DNA of 64,000 bases. Source: JAAZBV01 sp964499695 (GTDB lineage Bacteria; Desulfobacterota; DSM-4660; Desulfatiglandales; HGW-15). The notes beneath the pieces are model-generated. The model saw only the letters and a program-made list of their open reading frames with translations, made no database searches and was not told the DNA's origin. Numbering within the stretch: the stretch's first letter is position 1; every line of letters begins with the position of its first letter. Below, one piece after another: positions 23,957-32,202 of the stretch. Made by a program: the position numbers and the translations under genes. The stretch is taken from NCBI GenBank assembly GCA_964499695.1, contig CAZCMD010000004.1, positions 1-64,000 on the forward strand, in the 5' to 3' direction.

Positions 23957-25456
23957 TTATGAAATCTCTTGTAGAATCCTTTCTACATCACAATATTTCT
24001 CAAAATGATCTGCCAGACGATCATACTCACGAAACCTTGCTATTCTACTACTTCCTGATTTTTTCTCCTTAATCTTTTTCTTTCGCCTTATGTTGTTCAA
24101 AAACTCACCCCTGAAACCTGGTGAATCAAGAACCCCGTGAAGATATGTACCTGCTATTTCTGCATCTTTGAGGTAACATCCATCATTAAAGCTCTCATAT
24201 CCTGCTTCCTCTTTTAACCTTAGAAATGGCGCCCCGCTGGTATTGATAATCCTTGTTTGTCCCATATGTATTTCATATCCGGCTACAGGTTTATTATTTT
24301 TCAAACTCCTTCCTGAAACCTTTCTAACAACCTTTTCTGCCTCAAGGGTAGTTTCAACAGGAAGAAGGCCTAAACCCGATATCTCTTTTCTGCTGGATTC
24401 CACACCATATGGATCATATACCTTTTTACCCAGTATCTGATAACCACCGCATATACCAAGTACACATTTCCCCTTAAAAGCAAATTCCTTAATCCTCTTT
24501 TTCCAGCCAGTTCTGGAAAGCCATACCATATCCTCCATGACATTCTTAGTCCCCGGTATTATAAGGCAATCATAATCATCTGTGAGGTCGTTTTTATTCG
24601 AGAGATAGTTAACAATAACATCCTTTTCCATATTCAGTATTTCAAGGTCTGTAAAGTTGGAAATCGCCGGCAGCCTTATTACGGCAATATTGACACATTT
24701 TTTGCTGAGATGTTTTATTGGCAGCCTGTCATACTGGACAGCAACAGAATCCTCTGAGTCAATCTGTATGTCATGGAGATAGGGAACAAGTCCGAGCACA
24801 GGTTTGCCGGTCTTCTTTTCTATATACTTTATACCATCAGTAAAAAGGGTGGGATCACCCCGGAACTTATTGATGATAAACCCTATGATCATCTTTTTTT
24901 CTTTCGGGGTCATCAGATCATATGACCCTATCAACTGTGCAAATACACCACCCCGGTCTATATCAGCCACAAGGATACAGGCTGCCCCTGCCCTCTCTGC
25001 CATAGGGAGATTCACCAGATCATTTTTTTTAAGATTCATCTCGCAGCAGCTCCCGGCTCCTTCCAGAACAACGATGTCATATTTCTCTGCCAGAATATTG
25101 TACGACTCTATAACGTTCTTTCTGAGCAATGGTTTGTATTCATGGTATTTTGCAGCGTTCATCTGGCTGAAAACCTTTCCCTGGAGCACTATCTGTGCAC
25201 CCATTTCTGTTGAAGGTTTGAGAAGAACAGGATTCATATGAACTGATGGGAGAAGACCTGCTGCCTCTGCCTGGACAACCTGGGCACGCCCTATCTCACC
25301 CCCTTCAACTGTAACATATGAGTTATTGGACATGTTCTGGGCCTTGAATGGGGCCACACTGTACCCGCGCCGTTTCAGTATCCGGCAGAATGCGGCGGTT
25401 GTTATGGATTTACCTACATCACTGCCGGTGCCTAAGAACATTATCGATTTAGACAT
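23957..25456 (-). CDS. cbiP: Adenosylcobyric acid synthase (glutamine-hydrolysing)
   Basis: CbiP/CobQ amidates four side chains of adenosylcobyrinic a,c-diamide. The 499-residue protein has an N-terminal DTB-synthetase-like ATPase domain (FLGTGSDVGKSITTAAFCR, FKAQNMSNNSYVT, GGEIGRAQVVQAEAAG, LEGAGSCCEMNL, ADIDRGGVFAQ). Its C-terminal class I glutamine amidotransferase domain has the nucleophile Cys in GICGGYQILG and the His residues in GYEIHMG and GTYLHGVLDS. Its length is normal. It is downstream of tonB and upstream of the inserted RAYT gene. Confidence 0.96.
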   Translation of the reverse strand: MSKSIMFLGTGSDVGKSITTAAFCRILKRRGYSVAPFKAQNMSNNSYVTVEGGEIGRAQVVQAEAAGLLPSVHMNPVLLKPSTEMGAQIVLQGKVFSQMNAAKYHEYKPLLRKNVIESYNILAEKYDIVVLEGAGSCCEMNLKKNDLVNLPMAERAGAACILVADIDRGGVFAQLIGSYDLMTPKEKKMIIGFIINKFRGDPTLFTDGIKYIEKKTGKPVLGLVPYLHDIQIDSEDSVAVQYDRLPIKHLSKKCVNIAVIRLPAISNFTDLEILNMEKDVIVNYLSNKNDLTDDYDCLIIPGTKNVMEDMVWLSRTGWKKRIKEFAFKGKCVLGICGGYQILGKKVYDPYGVESSRKEISGLGLLPVETTLEAEKVVRKVSGRSLKNNKPVAGYEIHMGQTRIINTSGAPFLRLKEEAGYESFNDGCYLKDAEIAGTYLHGVLDSPGFRGEFLNNIRRKKKIKEKKSGSSRIARFREYDRLADHFEKYCDVERILQEIS

Positions 25457-25502
25457 AAAATTTCATATCCTTCTTACTAATCAATTCTTTTCATATGCCA
25501 AC

Positions 25503-25587
25503 TGGTTTACGGTCTGAGGTATACGGTATTCGGAAAGAGTATCTTGTAATCTGTCTTACCTTAAACCGAAGACCGTAGACCGTACAC
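25503..25587. repeat. ACGGTATACGGT-type repeat
   Basis: TTTACGGTCTGAGGTATACGG and TTAAACCGAAGACCGTAGACC are inverted copies of one short motif. A related block with AACCGTATACCGTAAACC is at 27336-27373. Both lie between genes of the second cobalamin locus. Confidence 0.65.
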
Positions 25588-25589
25588 CA

Positions 25590-26252
25590 TCATTTAATTT
25601 CAAACCTTACCGGCACCTGCACCCACATATCAATCGGTGTATCACCCTGCTTCCCCGGCTCAAACAACCACTCCTTCACGGCATCAATGGCTGCATTATC
25701 AAGTATGTTGTATCCGCTTGACTCAAAGACCCATAAGTTTTCTGCCCTGCCCTCTTTGTTAACCAGCACGCTCAGGATTACTATACCCTGGTAGCCCCTT
25801 TTCCTTGCTATTTTCGGATAGGGAGGTTCAGGATTAACCTTGTATACAGGTTCGGCTTCAGTAATAATTGCGGGTGCCACTGTTTCTATTTCAGATGGCT
25901 GAGTTTCTACCTCTTCACCTGCAGCAGACACAGAATTGGAAACGTCCTCCTGTATAGCCGTCTCTTGCTGATCCTGAGGTTCAGGGGCAACAGCCTTTTC
26001 TTCTACCTTAACAGGCGCAGGTGTTTTAATAATTTCCCTTGGTTTGATTACCTCTTTTTTATTTATCTTCTTAACGGTCTCTTTGGGTGGCAATTTCGGA
26101 GGAGCCGGTTTTTTTTTATAGGACATGGTAACAGTTATATCCTGGGGCCTTTTATCATATATTTTCTTTCCGGATAACCATGAAGGGTTCATGGTAAATA
26201 TCATGGCATGAGACATGATGGCAATAAAAGCCGCTACCATGATCCTCTTCAT
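25590..26252 (-). CDS. tonB: TonB energy-transducing protein
   Basis: A 220-residue protein with an N-terminal TM anchor (VAAFIAIMSHAMIFT), a proline/lysine-rich periplasm-spanning linker (KKKPAPPKLPPKE, PVKVEEKAVAPEPQ), and a C-terminal TonB domain with NPEPPYPKIARKRGYQG, VLVNKEGRAENLWVFESSG and AAIDAVKEWLFEPGK. It couples the proton motive force, through ExbB/ExbD, to outer membrane receptors. Its start directly abuts the exbD stop. Position suggests service to the cobalamin receptor of the same locus. Confidence 0.93.
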   Translation of the reverse strand: MKRIMVAAFIAIMSHAMIFTMNPSWLSGKKIYDKRPQDITVTMSYKKKPAPPKLPPKETVKKINKKEVIKPREIIKTPAPVKVEEKAVAPEPQDQQETAIQEDVSNSVSAAGEEVETQPSEIETVAPAIITEAEPVYKVNPEPPYPKIARKRGYQGIVILSVLVNKEGRAENLWVFESSGYNILDNAAIDAVKEWLFEPGKQGDTPIDMWVQVPVRFEIK

Positions 26253-26660
26253 CTACTTTTCAGCCTCTGCCTGAAGGGATATCCTTGTAAGTCCTGCCAG
26301 CTTTATCTTATCCAGGACATTGAAAAGTTCCTGATAAGGGATCTTTTTATCAGCAAAAAGAAGTACTCCAGGGTCTTTTTTATCATGGGTCATCACAAAA
26401 AGGGTTTCAGTGAGTTTATCCATACTCACCACCTGTTTATCTATGTATATAAGCCCTTTTTCATCAATGGATACTGACAGGATCAACTGTTTTTCAGGAT
26501 CAGCGGATTCGGATTGTGGCAGATCCAGCTTCAAACCCCGGTGGACAGCCATTGAAAGCATCGTATATATGAAGACCACAAGAAGCAGAAAGACCATGTC
26601 CATAAGGGGCAGCATCTCAACACGGCTTTTCCTGTGGGTGGTAGGAAGTTTTACTTTCAT
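26253..26660 (-). CDS. exbD: ExbD/TolR-family biopolymer transporter
   Basis: A 135-residue protein with one N-terminal TM helix beginning MLPLMDMVFLLLVVFIY, which contains the conserved membrane aspartate (LMDMVFLLL). A periplasmic domain follows (ILSVSIDEKGLIYIDKQVV). It is the proton-channel partner of ExbB. Its ATG overlaps the exbB stop (ATGA), and tonB follows with no gap. Confidence 0.93.
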   Translation of the reverse strand: MKVKLPTTHRKSRVEMLPLMDMVFLLLVVFIYTMLSMAVHRGLKLDLPQSESADPEKQLILSVSIDEKGLIYIDKQVVSMDKLTETLFVMTHDKKDPGVLLFADKKIPYQELFNVLDKIKLAGLTRISLQAEAEK

Positions 26661-27286
26661 TTCGCCTGATCCTTTTTATCATCAGCCATTACGATACGCT
26701 CATAAACTATCTCAAAACTGGTGGCATATTTTTCTATTGTCTTGGCTGCCTTGTCTATAAGAGAATTATAATAATTATACGGGAAGACCGTACCTATGGC
26801 TATTATGAGACCCGCCACTGTCGTAATCAACGCCTCCGCTATACCGCCTGTAACAGCCTGGGGGTTTTCAACACCGAAAGAATCAAGCATGCTGAATGAC
26901 TCTATAATCCCCAGGACAGTCCCGAGTATGCCGAGCATTGGGGCAACTGTTATCATTGTGTCAAGCACACCCATAAACCTTCCCATCCTGTCTATCTCAT
27001 CGGATGCAGCAGATTCCATTGCCTTGCTTAAGGAATATTCCCTGTGCAGTATTCCGCTTATCAATACCCTGATCACGTAGTTTTTTGAGCCTGCCGCCTT
27101 CAGCCTGATATTTTCCCAGTCACCCTTTCTGGACAGGTCAAGCACCTCATCAACCAGGGCATGGTTTTTACGCATACCCACACCAATCCAGAAAATGGCA
27201 CGCTCTATTATCACCGTAAGAGAAATAATAGAACATAATAACAGCGGGTACATAACAGGCCCGCCTTTAATAAAGAAATTAAGCAT
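26657..27286 (-). CDS. exbB: ExbB/TolQ/MotA-family proton channel
   Basis: A 209-residue protein with three TM helices: one near the N-terminus (MYPLLLCSIISLTVIIERAI) and two in the C-terminal half (TVAPMLGILGTVLGIIESF and GIAEALITTVAGLIIAIGT), matching the MotA/TolQ/ExbB domain. The ribosome site is GGAGG. It powers TonB-dependent transport. exbB-exbD-tonB form a tight cluster after btuD. Confidence 0.93.
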   Translation of the reverse strand: MLNFFIKGGPVMYPLLLCSIISLTVIIERAIFWIGVGMRKNHALVDEVLDLSRKGDWENIRLKAAGSKNYVIRVLISGILHREYSLSKAMESAASDEIDRMGRFMGVLDTMITVAPMLGILGTVLGIIESFSMLDSFGVENPQAVTGGIAEALITTVAGLIIAIGTVFPYNYYNSLIDKAAKTIEKYATSFEIVYERIVMADDKKDQAK

Positions 27287-27308
27287 AACACCTCCAAATA
27301 TTTAACCT

Positions 27309-27373
27309 GTAGAGACGCCTGGCCGGGCGTCTCTATAACCGAAAACCTAAAACCGTATACCGTAAACCCTGTT
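27309..27373. repeat. GAGACGCC palindrome plus ACCGTATACCGT repeat
   Basis: TAGAGACGCC (27310-27319) pairs with GGCGTCTCTA (27325-27334), a perfect 10-bp stem. It is followed by AACCTAAAACCGTATACCG, related to 25503-25587. It fills the btuD-exbB gap. Confidence 0.7.
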
Positions 27374-27374
27374 T

Positions 27375-28151
27375 TTACCTCACACTCACCCTTGGCCTGC
27401 TTGACAAAGGATTATTATCCACAAGCACAGGGCATTCATAAACATCCTCAATATTGCCTGCTGTTATCACCTCATCAGGAGCGCCGGTCTGATAAACAGT
27501 ACCCCTCTTTAAAAGGATGATCCTGTTGCAGTACTGTGAAACAAGATCAATGTCATGTGAGACAATAACCACAGCCAGCCCCTTCTCTTTACTCAGGGAT
27601 GAGATAAGCCTGAACACCTCTCTTTTGAATTTCAGGTCAAGAAACGATGTCGGTTCATCCAGAAGGATTACCTTTGGTTCCTGAGCAAGTGCCCTTGCTA
27701 TTAGCACCCTCTGTCTTTCACCCCCTGAAAGGTCATGTATGGAACGTTCAGCAAACTCTAATGCATGAGTAGCTTTAAGGGAATCGATCGCTATACTTAG
27801 ATCGTGATGATCTTCAAACTGCATCTGTTTCAGGTGGGGGAACCTGCCCATCATCACCACCTCAATGCATGAAAATGAAAACCTGAAATGATGCTCCTGT
27901 GCAACCATAGCCACTTCCCTTGCCAGGGTTTTTCTGCTGAGCCTGTTATATGGGTTACCGTTGATAAATATTTCACCGCTCTGTGGTGCAAGTACCCCAT
28001 CCATTACCCTCAAAAGTGTGCTTTTTCCTGACCCGTTGGGACCAAGTATCCCTATGATCTCGCCCGGATGCACATCAAGGCTTACACCTTCAAGTACCAG
28101 CTTATCCCCATATCTGAAACTTATATTATCTATTTTCAGGAGCGGCTCCAC
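27375..28151 (-). CDS. btuD: Corrinoid ABC transporter ATP-binding protein
   Basis: A 258-residue ABC ATPase with Walker A GPNGSGKST, Q-loop VAQEHH, signature LSGGERQR, Walker B VILLDEPT and H-loop VSHDIDL. It belongs to the FecE/BtuD subfamily. Its start overlaps the end of the btuC-like permease gene by 16 bp. With BtuC and the BtuF proteins it forms the inner-membrane importer; cobalamin as substrate is inferred from the riboswitch and neighbours. Confidence 0.93.
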   Translation of the reverse strand: MEPLLKIDNISFRYGDKLVLEGVSLDVHPGEIIGILGPNGSGKSTLLRVMDGVLAPQSGEIFINGNPYNRLSRKTLAREVAMVAQEHHFRFSFSCIEVVMMGRFPHLKQMQFEDHHDLSIAIDSLKATHALEFAERSIHDLSGGERQRVLIARALAQEPKVILLDEPTSFLDLKFKREVFRLISSLSKEKGLAVVIVSHDIDLVSQYCNRIILLKRGTVYQTGAPDEVITAGNIEDVYECPVLVDNNPLSSRPRVSVR

Positions 28152-29173
28152 TGACTGCCTCTTTTCCTTAAAAGTATTAAAAAGAAAGGTGCCCCCAAAA
28201 AGGCGGTTATTACACCCACAGGGAGTTCACTCGGTGAGATGATAGTACGTGCAAGTGTATCAGCAGCTATTAGAAAGATGGCACCACCTATGGATGCAAC
28301 AGGTATGAGCATCCGGTGATCAGACCGAAACGCCATACGTGCCAGGTGAGGCACAATCAGCCCCACAAAACCGATAAGCCCTGAAAAAGCAACAACAAGA
28401 CCCATAATAAGTGAGACCGAAATAAGACCTATCTTTTTTGTGAGTTCAACATTGACGCCTAAAAGAGAGGCATTTTCATCACCTGTTGTAATAATATTCA
28501 GGTCTTTTGAAAAACTGTAGATCAGGATGGCAACAAGTATGATGAATGGTGCGATAATAAAAAGCTGGGTATACTGCCCCTGGCTCAGGTCTCCATAGAG
28601 CCAGAAAAGCATTGTATGAAGACGGTCATCAGCGGATGTGGATATAAAAAACATTATTATCGCAGTAAAAAAGGCATTAACTATAACCCCTGTGAGGAGT
28701 ATGGTTGATGATTCCATGCCCATCTTCCTTGCGCCAAGTGACATTACAAGATATATGGTTAAAAGTCCGCCCATAAAGGACATAACCGGGACGCCAAGGC
28801 TGAAGCTTAAACCGAAGGTTATGGCAAGAACTGCTCCGAATGCTGAACCGCTCGACACCCCCAGGACAAAGGGGTCAGCAAGGGGATTTCTTAATATAGC
28901 CTGAAATGTGACACCGCCAAGTGAAAGTGCAAAGCCTACAAGACCTGCAAGGATTATCCGTGGAAGCCTGATCTTGAAGATAATAAGCCTGACAGAATCG
29001 TCCTGAGATACAGTCCCTGTAATGAGACCAATTACCTGTTTCAAAGACACATCAGCAGTACCCAGTACCAGTGAAAGAACAATCACCACAACCAGAACAA
29101 TGCACATTATTACAGTTACAGTAATAACCTTTCCCGGTGTCAGCATGCCTTTTATTTTGATTTCTTTGTTCAT
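28136..29173 (-). CDS. btuC: Corrinoid ABC transporter permease (FecCD/BtuC family)
   Basis: The ATG at 29173 (MNKEIKIKG) is preferred over a TTG at 29209 that lies inside the AT-rich repeat; it gives 345 residues, the family length. The protein is highly hydrophobic with about ten helices. It shows FKIRLPRIILAGLVGFALSL, NPLADPFVLGVSSGSAFGA, GLIGFVGLIVPHLAR and GVITAFLGAPFFL, all standard FecCD/BtuC blocks. It overlaps btuD. Confidence 0.94.
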   Translation of the reverse strand: MNKEIKIKGMLTPGKVITVTVIMCIVLVVVIVLSLVLGTADVSLKQVIGLITGTVSQDDSVRLIIFKIRLPRIILAGLVGFALSLGGVTFQAILRNPLADPFVLGVSSGSAFGAVLAITFGLSFSLGVPVMSFMGGLLTIYLVMSLGARKMGMESSTILLTGVIVNAFFTAIIMFFISTSADDRLHTMLFWLYGDLSQGQYTQLFIIAPFIILVAILIYSFSKDLNIITTGDENASLLGVNVELTKKIGLISVSLIMGLVVAFSGLIGFVGLIVPHLARMAFRSDHRMLIPVASIGGAIFLIAADTLARTIISPSELPVGVITAFLGAPFFLILLRKRGSQWSRS

Positions 29174-29185
29174 AAATATTTCATT

Positions 29186-29265
29186 CAAGGTTACAGATTC
29201 AAGATTCAAGATTAATTTTTCTTAATTTTGAATTTTCAATCTTGAATCTTGAATTTCTTTTTTAT
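29186..29265. repeat. AT-rich GATTCAAG repeat between btuF and btuC
   Basis: GATTCAAGATTCAAGATTAA is followed by the inverted copy TTGAATTTTCAATCTTGAATC, so this single site could fold into a hairpin. The last codons and stop of btuF (RLKIQN) lie within it, just as the CreC-like gene ends within the copy at 5452. Confidence 0.8.
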
Positions 29266-30160
29266 TGATACTCTCCCACTCCACTTCCGGGTGTATCATC
29301 CTTGCCATATCCTCTATGCCATCAATGATCCTTGGTGATGGTCTGTCTATAAGGTCAGAGTCAATAAGGTAAACCCTTCCCTCTTTTGCAGCAGGTATTG
29401 ATTTCAATTTCAGCCATTCCTGCCTTGCCTTTTCAAACTCGCCGCTCCTGTCCATGGAGGATATAATAAGCACCTGCGGTTTACGCTTGAACAGCTCCTC
29501 TATGCTGATCCGCGGATAGCTGATAGTTGAATCGGCTGTCATATTGATGCCGCCTGCTATTGAGATAATATCATGGTGAAAGGTATTTTTATTAACACTC
29601 ATTATAGGGTGCAGATTTATCTGTAAAAAGACAAGTGGTTTTTCCTTTCCTTTTATAGCTTCCCTGATCCTCTCAAGTCTCTGTGCCAGACCGTCTGCAA
29701 GCTGATCTGCCTTATCCTCAACACCGCAGAGACGCCCCACGATGCGAATCGTCTCAATGACCTCGACAATATTCCTCGGGTTGACAATATATGTAGGAAT
29801 CTTTGCCTGTTCGAGAAGATCAACAATACCCGGGTTATTACCATCTTTTGTACCGATCACAAGATCAGGGTTAAGGATTATTATCTTCTCGATATTCAGA
29901 TCATGATAACCCCCTACCTGGGGTTTATTGAGTGCTTCAGGCGGATAATAGCTGTATGTTGTTACACCTGCAACCCTGTCACCCAGTCCCAGATAATAGA
30001 GTATCTCTGTAAGGCTGGGGGCAAGCGGTATAATGCGTACAGGGTTATGTTCAATGACAACCTCCCTGTCCACAGCATCCTTAAAGGTTCTGCTATATGA
30101 GGGGGCAGTTGATCCGGCAAAACAAAATAAAAATGTAATTATGATAATTAAATATTTCAT
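29222..30160 (-). CDS. btuF: Corrinoid-binding periplasmic protein
   Basis: A 312-residue class III substrate-binding protein with a signal peptide (residues 1-20). RIIPLAPSLTEILYYLGLG, VGGYHDLNIEKIIILNPDLV, SYPRISIEELFKRKPQVLI and RPSPRIIDGIEDMARMIHPE are typical of BtuF-like proteins. The C-terminal IQDSRLKIQN tail is encoded by the AT-rich repeat and is probably not native to the family. It overlaps the BtuF-CbiZ fusion gene by 4 bp, so the locus encodes two BtuF domains. Confidence 0.92.
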   Translation of the reverse strand: MKYLIIIITFLFCFAGSTAPSYSRTFKDAVDREVVIEHNPVRIIPLAPSLTEILYYLGLGDRVAGVTTYSYYPPEALNKPQVGGYHDLNIEKIIILNPDLVIGTKDGNNPGIVDLLEQAKIPTYIVNPRNIVEVIETIRIVGRLCGVEDKADQLADGLAQRLERIREAIKGKEKPLVFLQINLHPIMSVNKNTFHHDIISIAGGINMTADSTISYPRISIEELFKRKPQVLIISSMDRSGEFEKARQEWLKLKSIPAAKEGRVYLIDSDLIDRPSPRIIDGIEDMARMIHPEVEWESINKKEIQDSRLKIQN

Positions 30161-32202
30161 TTAGCTGTTGATCCCTTATTACATATACCGGTTAAGAGGG
30201 CATTAAGTGCCATCCTGATAGTAACGGGGATATTTTTATCCGATATATATTTTTTTATATCCGGTAATTCTGCGCCGCATATTTCCTCTGCTGTTTCCAG
30301 AGACCATTTTTTAAACCGGGTCAGATCCTTTATAAGGCCAGCTTCATAATCATCACTTATACTGAATGAAGAGGCAATAAAGGCCGCATATTCGGGTTCA
30401 AGCAGTAATCTCTCCAGCCTGCTTGCGAGTTCTCTTTTTTCAATCCCGTAATTCTCAGCATCAGAAAAGAGTTCAACACCTATATTGATTCTTCTGTCTC
30501 TCAGCCTCTCAAATATATCACGCCCTGTTGTTATCCCATTCTGCCTGTATACAGCCTCTTTAACCCCTTTATAAACCGTCTTTGCTATGAGTTCACCAAG
30601 TTTTGTATGCCCGCCTGTTGTATCCAGGCTCTTTTCACCTGAACCCTGAACAACTATGATATTATCTGTCCCTGTACCTGTTGCCTGAAATCCAGGGCTG
30701 TAACTGCTCCTTATATCCAGGTCCTGAAGTGCAGCACTTTTTGCCTCTGTAGCAGTTATTATCACGCCTGCCATTGCCCTTTCTGTCAGTTTCATGTTGG
30801 GAAGCAGCAATATGTTGATTGTTCCAGGCTCATAATACCCGCCTTCATCCACTGACATCCTCATTGCATTGGATTTAACGCCTGCGGTAATAACAGCATA
30901 CATCGACATCTCTTTATATGTTTCTTTTATGACAGCAGCGTTATCCACATCAGCGCCGGTCAAAAGAAAGCTGGTTTCAGCCTCTGATTTACCGAGCACC
31001 CTTAAGACCTTTTCCCTCATGCCTTTAAGACCGTCATTATCAGCAACACTCCAGCATGAAAGCGGTGCATAGTGATTTCCGATCGTTTTTATGTTCTCCC
31101 TTACACCTTCAAGTGTAGAGAGTACATTTATAGGCGTCTTGAATTCAATAATCAATGTTTTATTAGTAAAATCATATAGATTACTTGTATCAACCCTGAA
31201 ATTATTCACATAGTCCAGGTCAATATCTAATTTTTTTGAACTGATAATCCGTTCCGGAAGGATAAAATTTTCTTTCTTTGCATATTCCTCCCTGTAAATA
31301 TCCGCTGAAAGCCATTCTATAAAATGGCTTATATTTGTTGATACACGGCATACAAGATCAGATGGATAATAACGTACATTATAATTTTTAATTGCATCCA
31401 CATCTTTTAATTCAGGGTCTGATAGTATCTTACTTATTAATCCCCTCTCATTATCGCTTCCATATATTAAATGAGGATTAAAGTTTATTAACTCCTTTTT
31501 ATCAATTGGTATAGCATCACCCTTTCTGCCGCTAGTTAGCGGAATACCTCCAGCTATGGTGATATACTCACTCTGGATTGAATCATCACCATGTACCATG
31601 AGGGTTTTATTGCCAATGATACACAATACCCTCTTTCTTTTGTCTTGATAGATACGCTGAGTTTTCTTTTTGAAGGTCTCAATATGCCTTTTATTTTCAT
31701 TGATTATGGTTTCAGCCTCATTTTCCCTGCTGAAGATCTCACCAATAAGCTTTATTTGCCTGAAGCTCTCTTCAATACTCCCAGCATCAAGATTGATAAG
31801 TTTGATACTGCTTTTATCAAACCTTTCTAAAACACCCTTTTGAATACCACTGTAAAAAACCACATCAGGGTTCAGCGAAGCTACATATTCAAGATCAGGA
31901 TTGAGAACAGTGCCAGCTGTTTCTTTCATAGATGTTTCTGAAGGATAAATATTCGGAATGGTTACAGCCTTGAGTTTATACCCTGCTCCAATCCTGCAAA
32001 TTATCTCAGTAATGGAAGGGTCAAGGGAAACAACTGATACTGGGGCTTTAGAAATAGAAATATCCCGGCCACTGCTATCCCTGAAATTTACGGGATAGCA
32101 GTAACCTGTCTTAAGGGAGGCAGTAATTACGAACAGAATAATTGCCAGGCAAGCAATATATTTCCGTTGTACCGGGATATATAAAACCTTTTTAGTATTC
32201 AT
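30157..32202 (-). CDS. BtuF-like binding protein fused to a CbiZ-like amidohydrolase domain
   Basis: A 681-residue protein in three parts. Residues 1-36 are a signal/anchor sequence. About 36-310 form a BtuF-like periplasmic binding domain (VSVVSLDPSITEIICRIGAG, NPDLEYVASLNPDVVFYSG). About 345-560 match the adenosylcobinamide amidohydrolase CbiZ: AGVKSNAMRM, GTINILLLPNMKLTERAMAG, ITATEAKSAALQDL, ATGTGTDNIIVV and GGHTKLGELIAKTV. A 120-residue C-terminal helical extension follows and was not recognised. CbiZ cleaves AdoCbi (and pseudo-B12 in some bacteria) to AdoCby so the nucleotide loop can be rebuilt. Here the domain carries an export signal, so it may act on corrinoids before uptake. The start overlaps the end of the btuB-like gene by 11 bp. 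Confidence 0.85.
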   Translation of the reverse strand: MNTKKVLYIPVQRKYIACLAIILFVITASLKTGYCYPVNFRDSSGRDISISKAPVSVVSLDPSITEIICRIGAGYKLKAVTIPNIYPSETSMKETAGTVLNPDLEYVASLNPDVVFYSGIQKGVLERFDKSSIKLINLDAGSIEESFRQIKLIGEIFSRENEAETIINENKRHIETFKKKTQRIYQDKRKRVLCIIGNKTLMVHGDDSIQSEYITIAGGIPLTSGRKGDAIPIDKKELINFNPHLIYGSDNERGLISKILSDPELKDVDAIKNYNVRYYPSDLVCRVSTNISHFIEWLSADIYREEYAKKENFILPERIISSKKLDIDLDYVNNFRVDTSNLYDFTNKTLIIEFKTPINVLSTLEGVRENIKTIGNHYAPLSCWSVADNDGLKGMREKVLRVLGKSEAETSFLLTGADVDNAAVIKETYKEMSMYAVITAGVKSNAMRMSVDEGGYYEPGTINILLLPNMKLTERAMAGVIITATEAKSAALQDLDIRSSYSPGFQATGTGTDNIIVVQGSGEKSLDTTGGHTKLGELIAKTVYKGVKEAVYRQNGITTGRDIFERLRDRRINIGVELFSDAENYGIEKRELASRLERLLLEPEYAAFIASSFSISDDYEAGLIKDLTRFKKWSLETAEEICGAELPDIKKYISDKNIPVTIRMALNALLTGICNKGSTAK

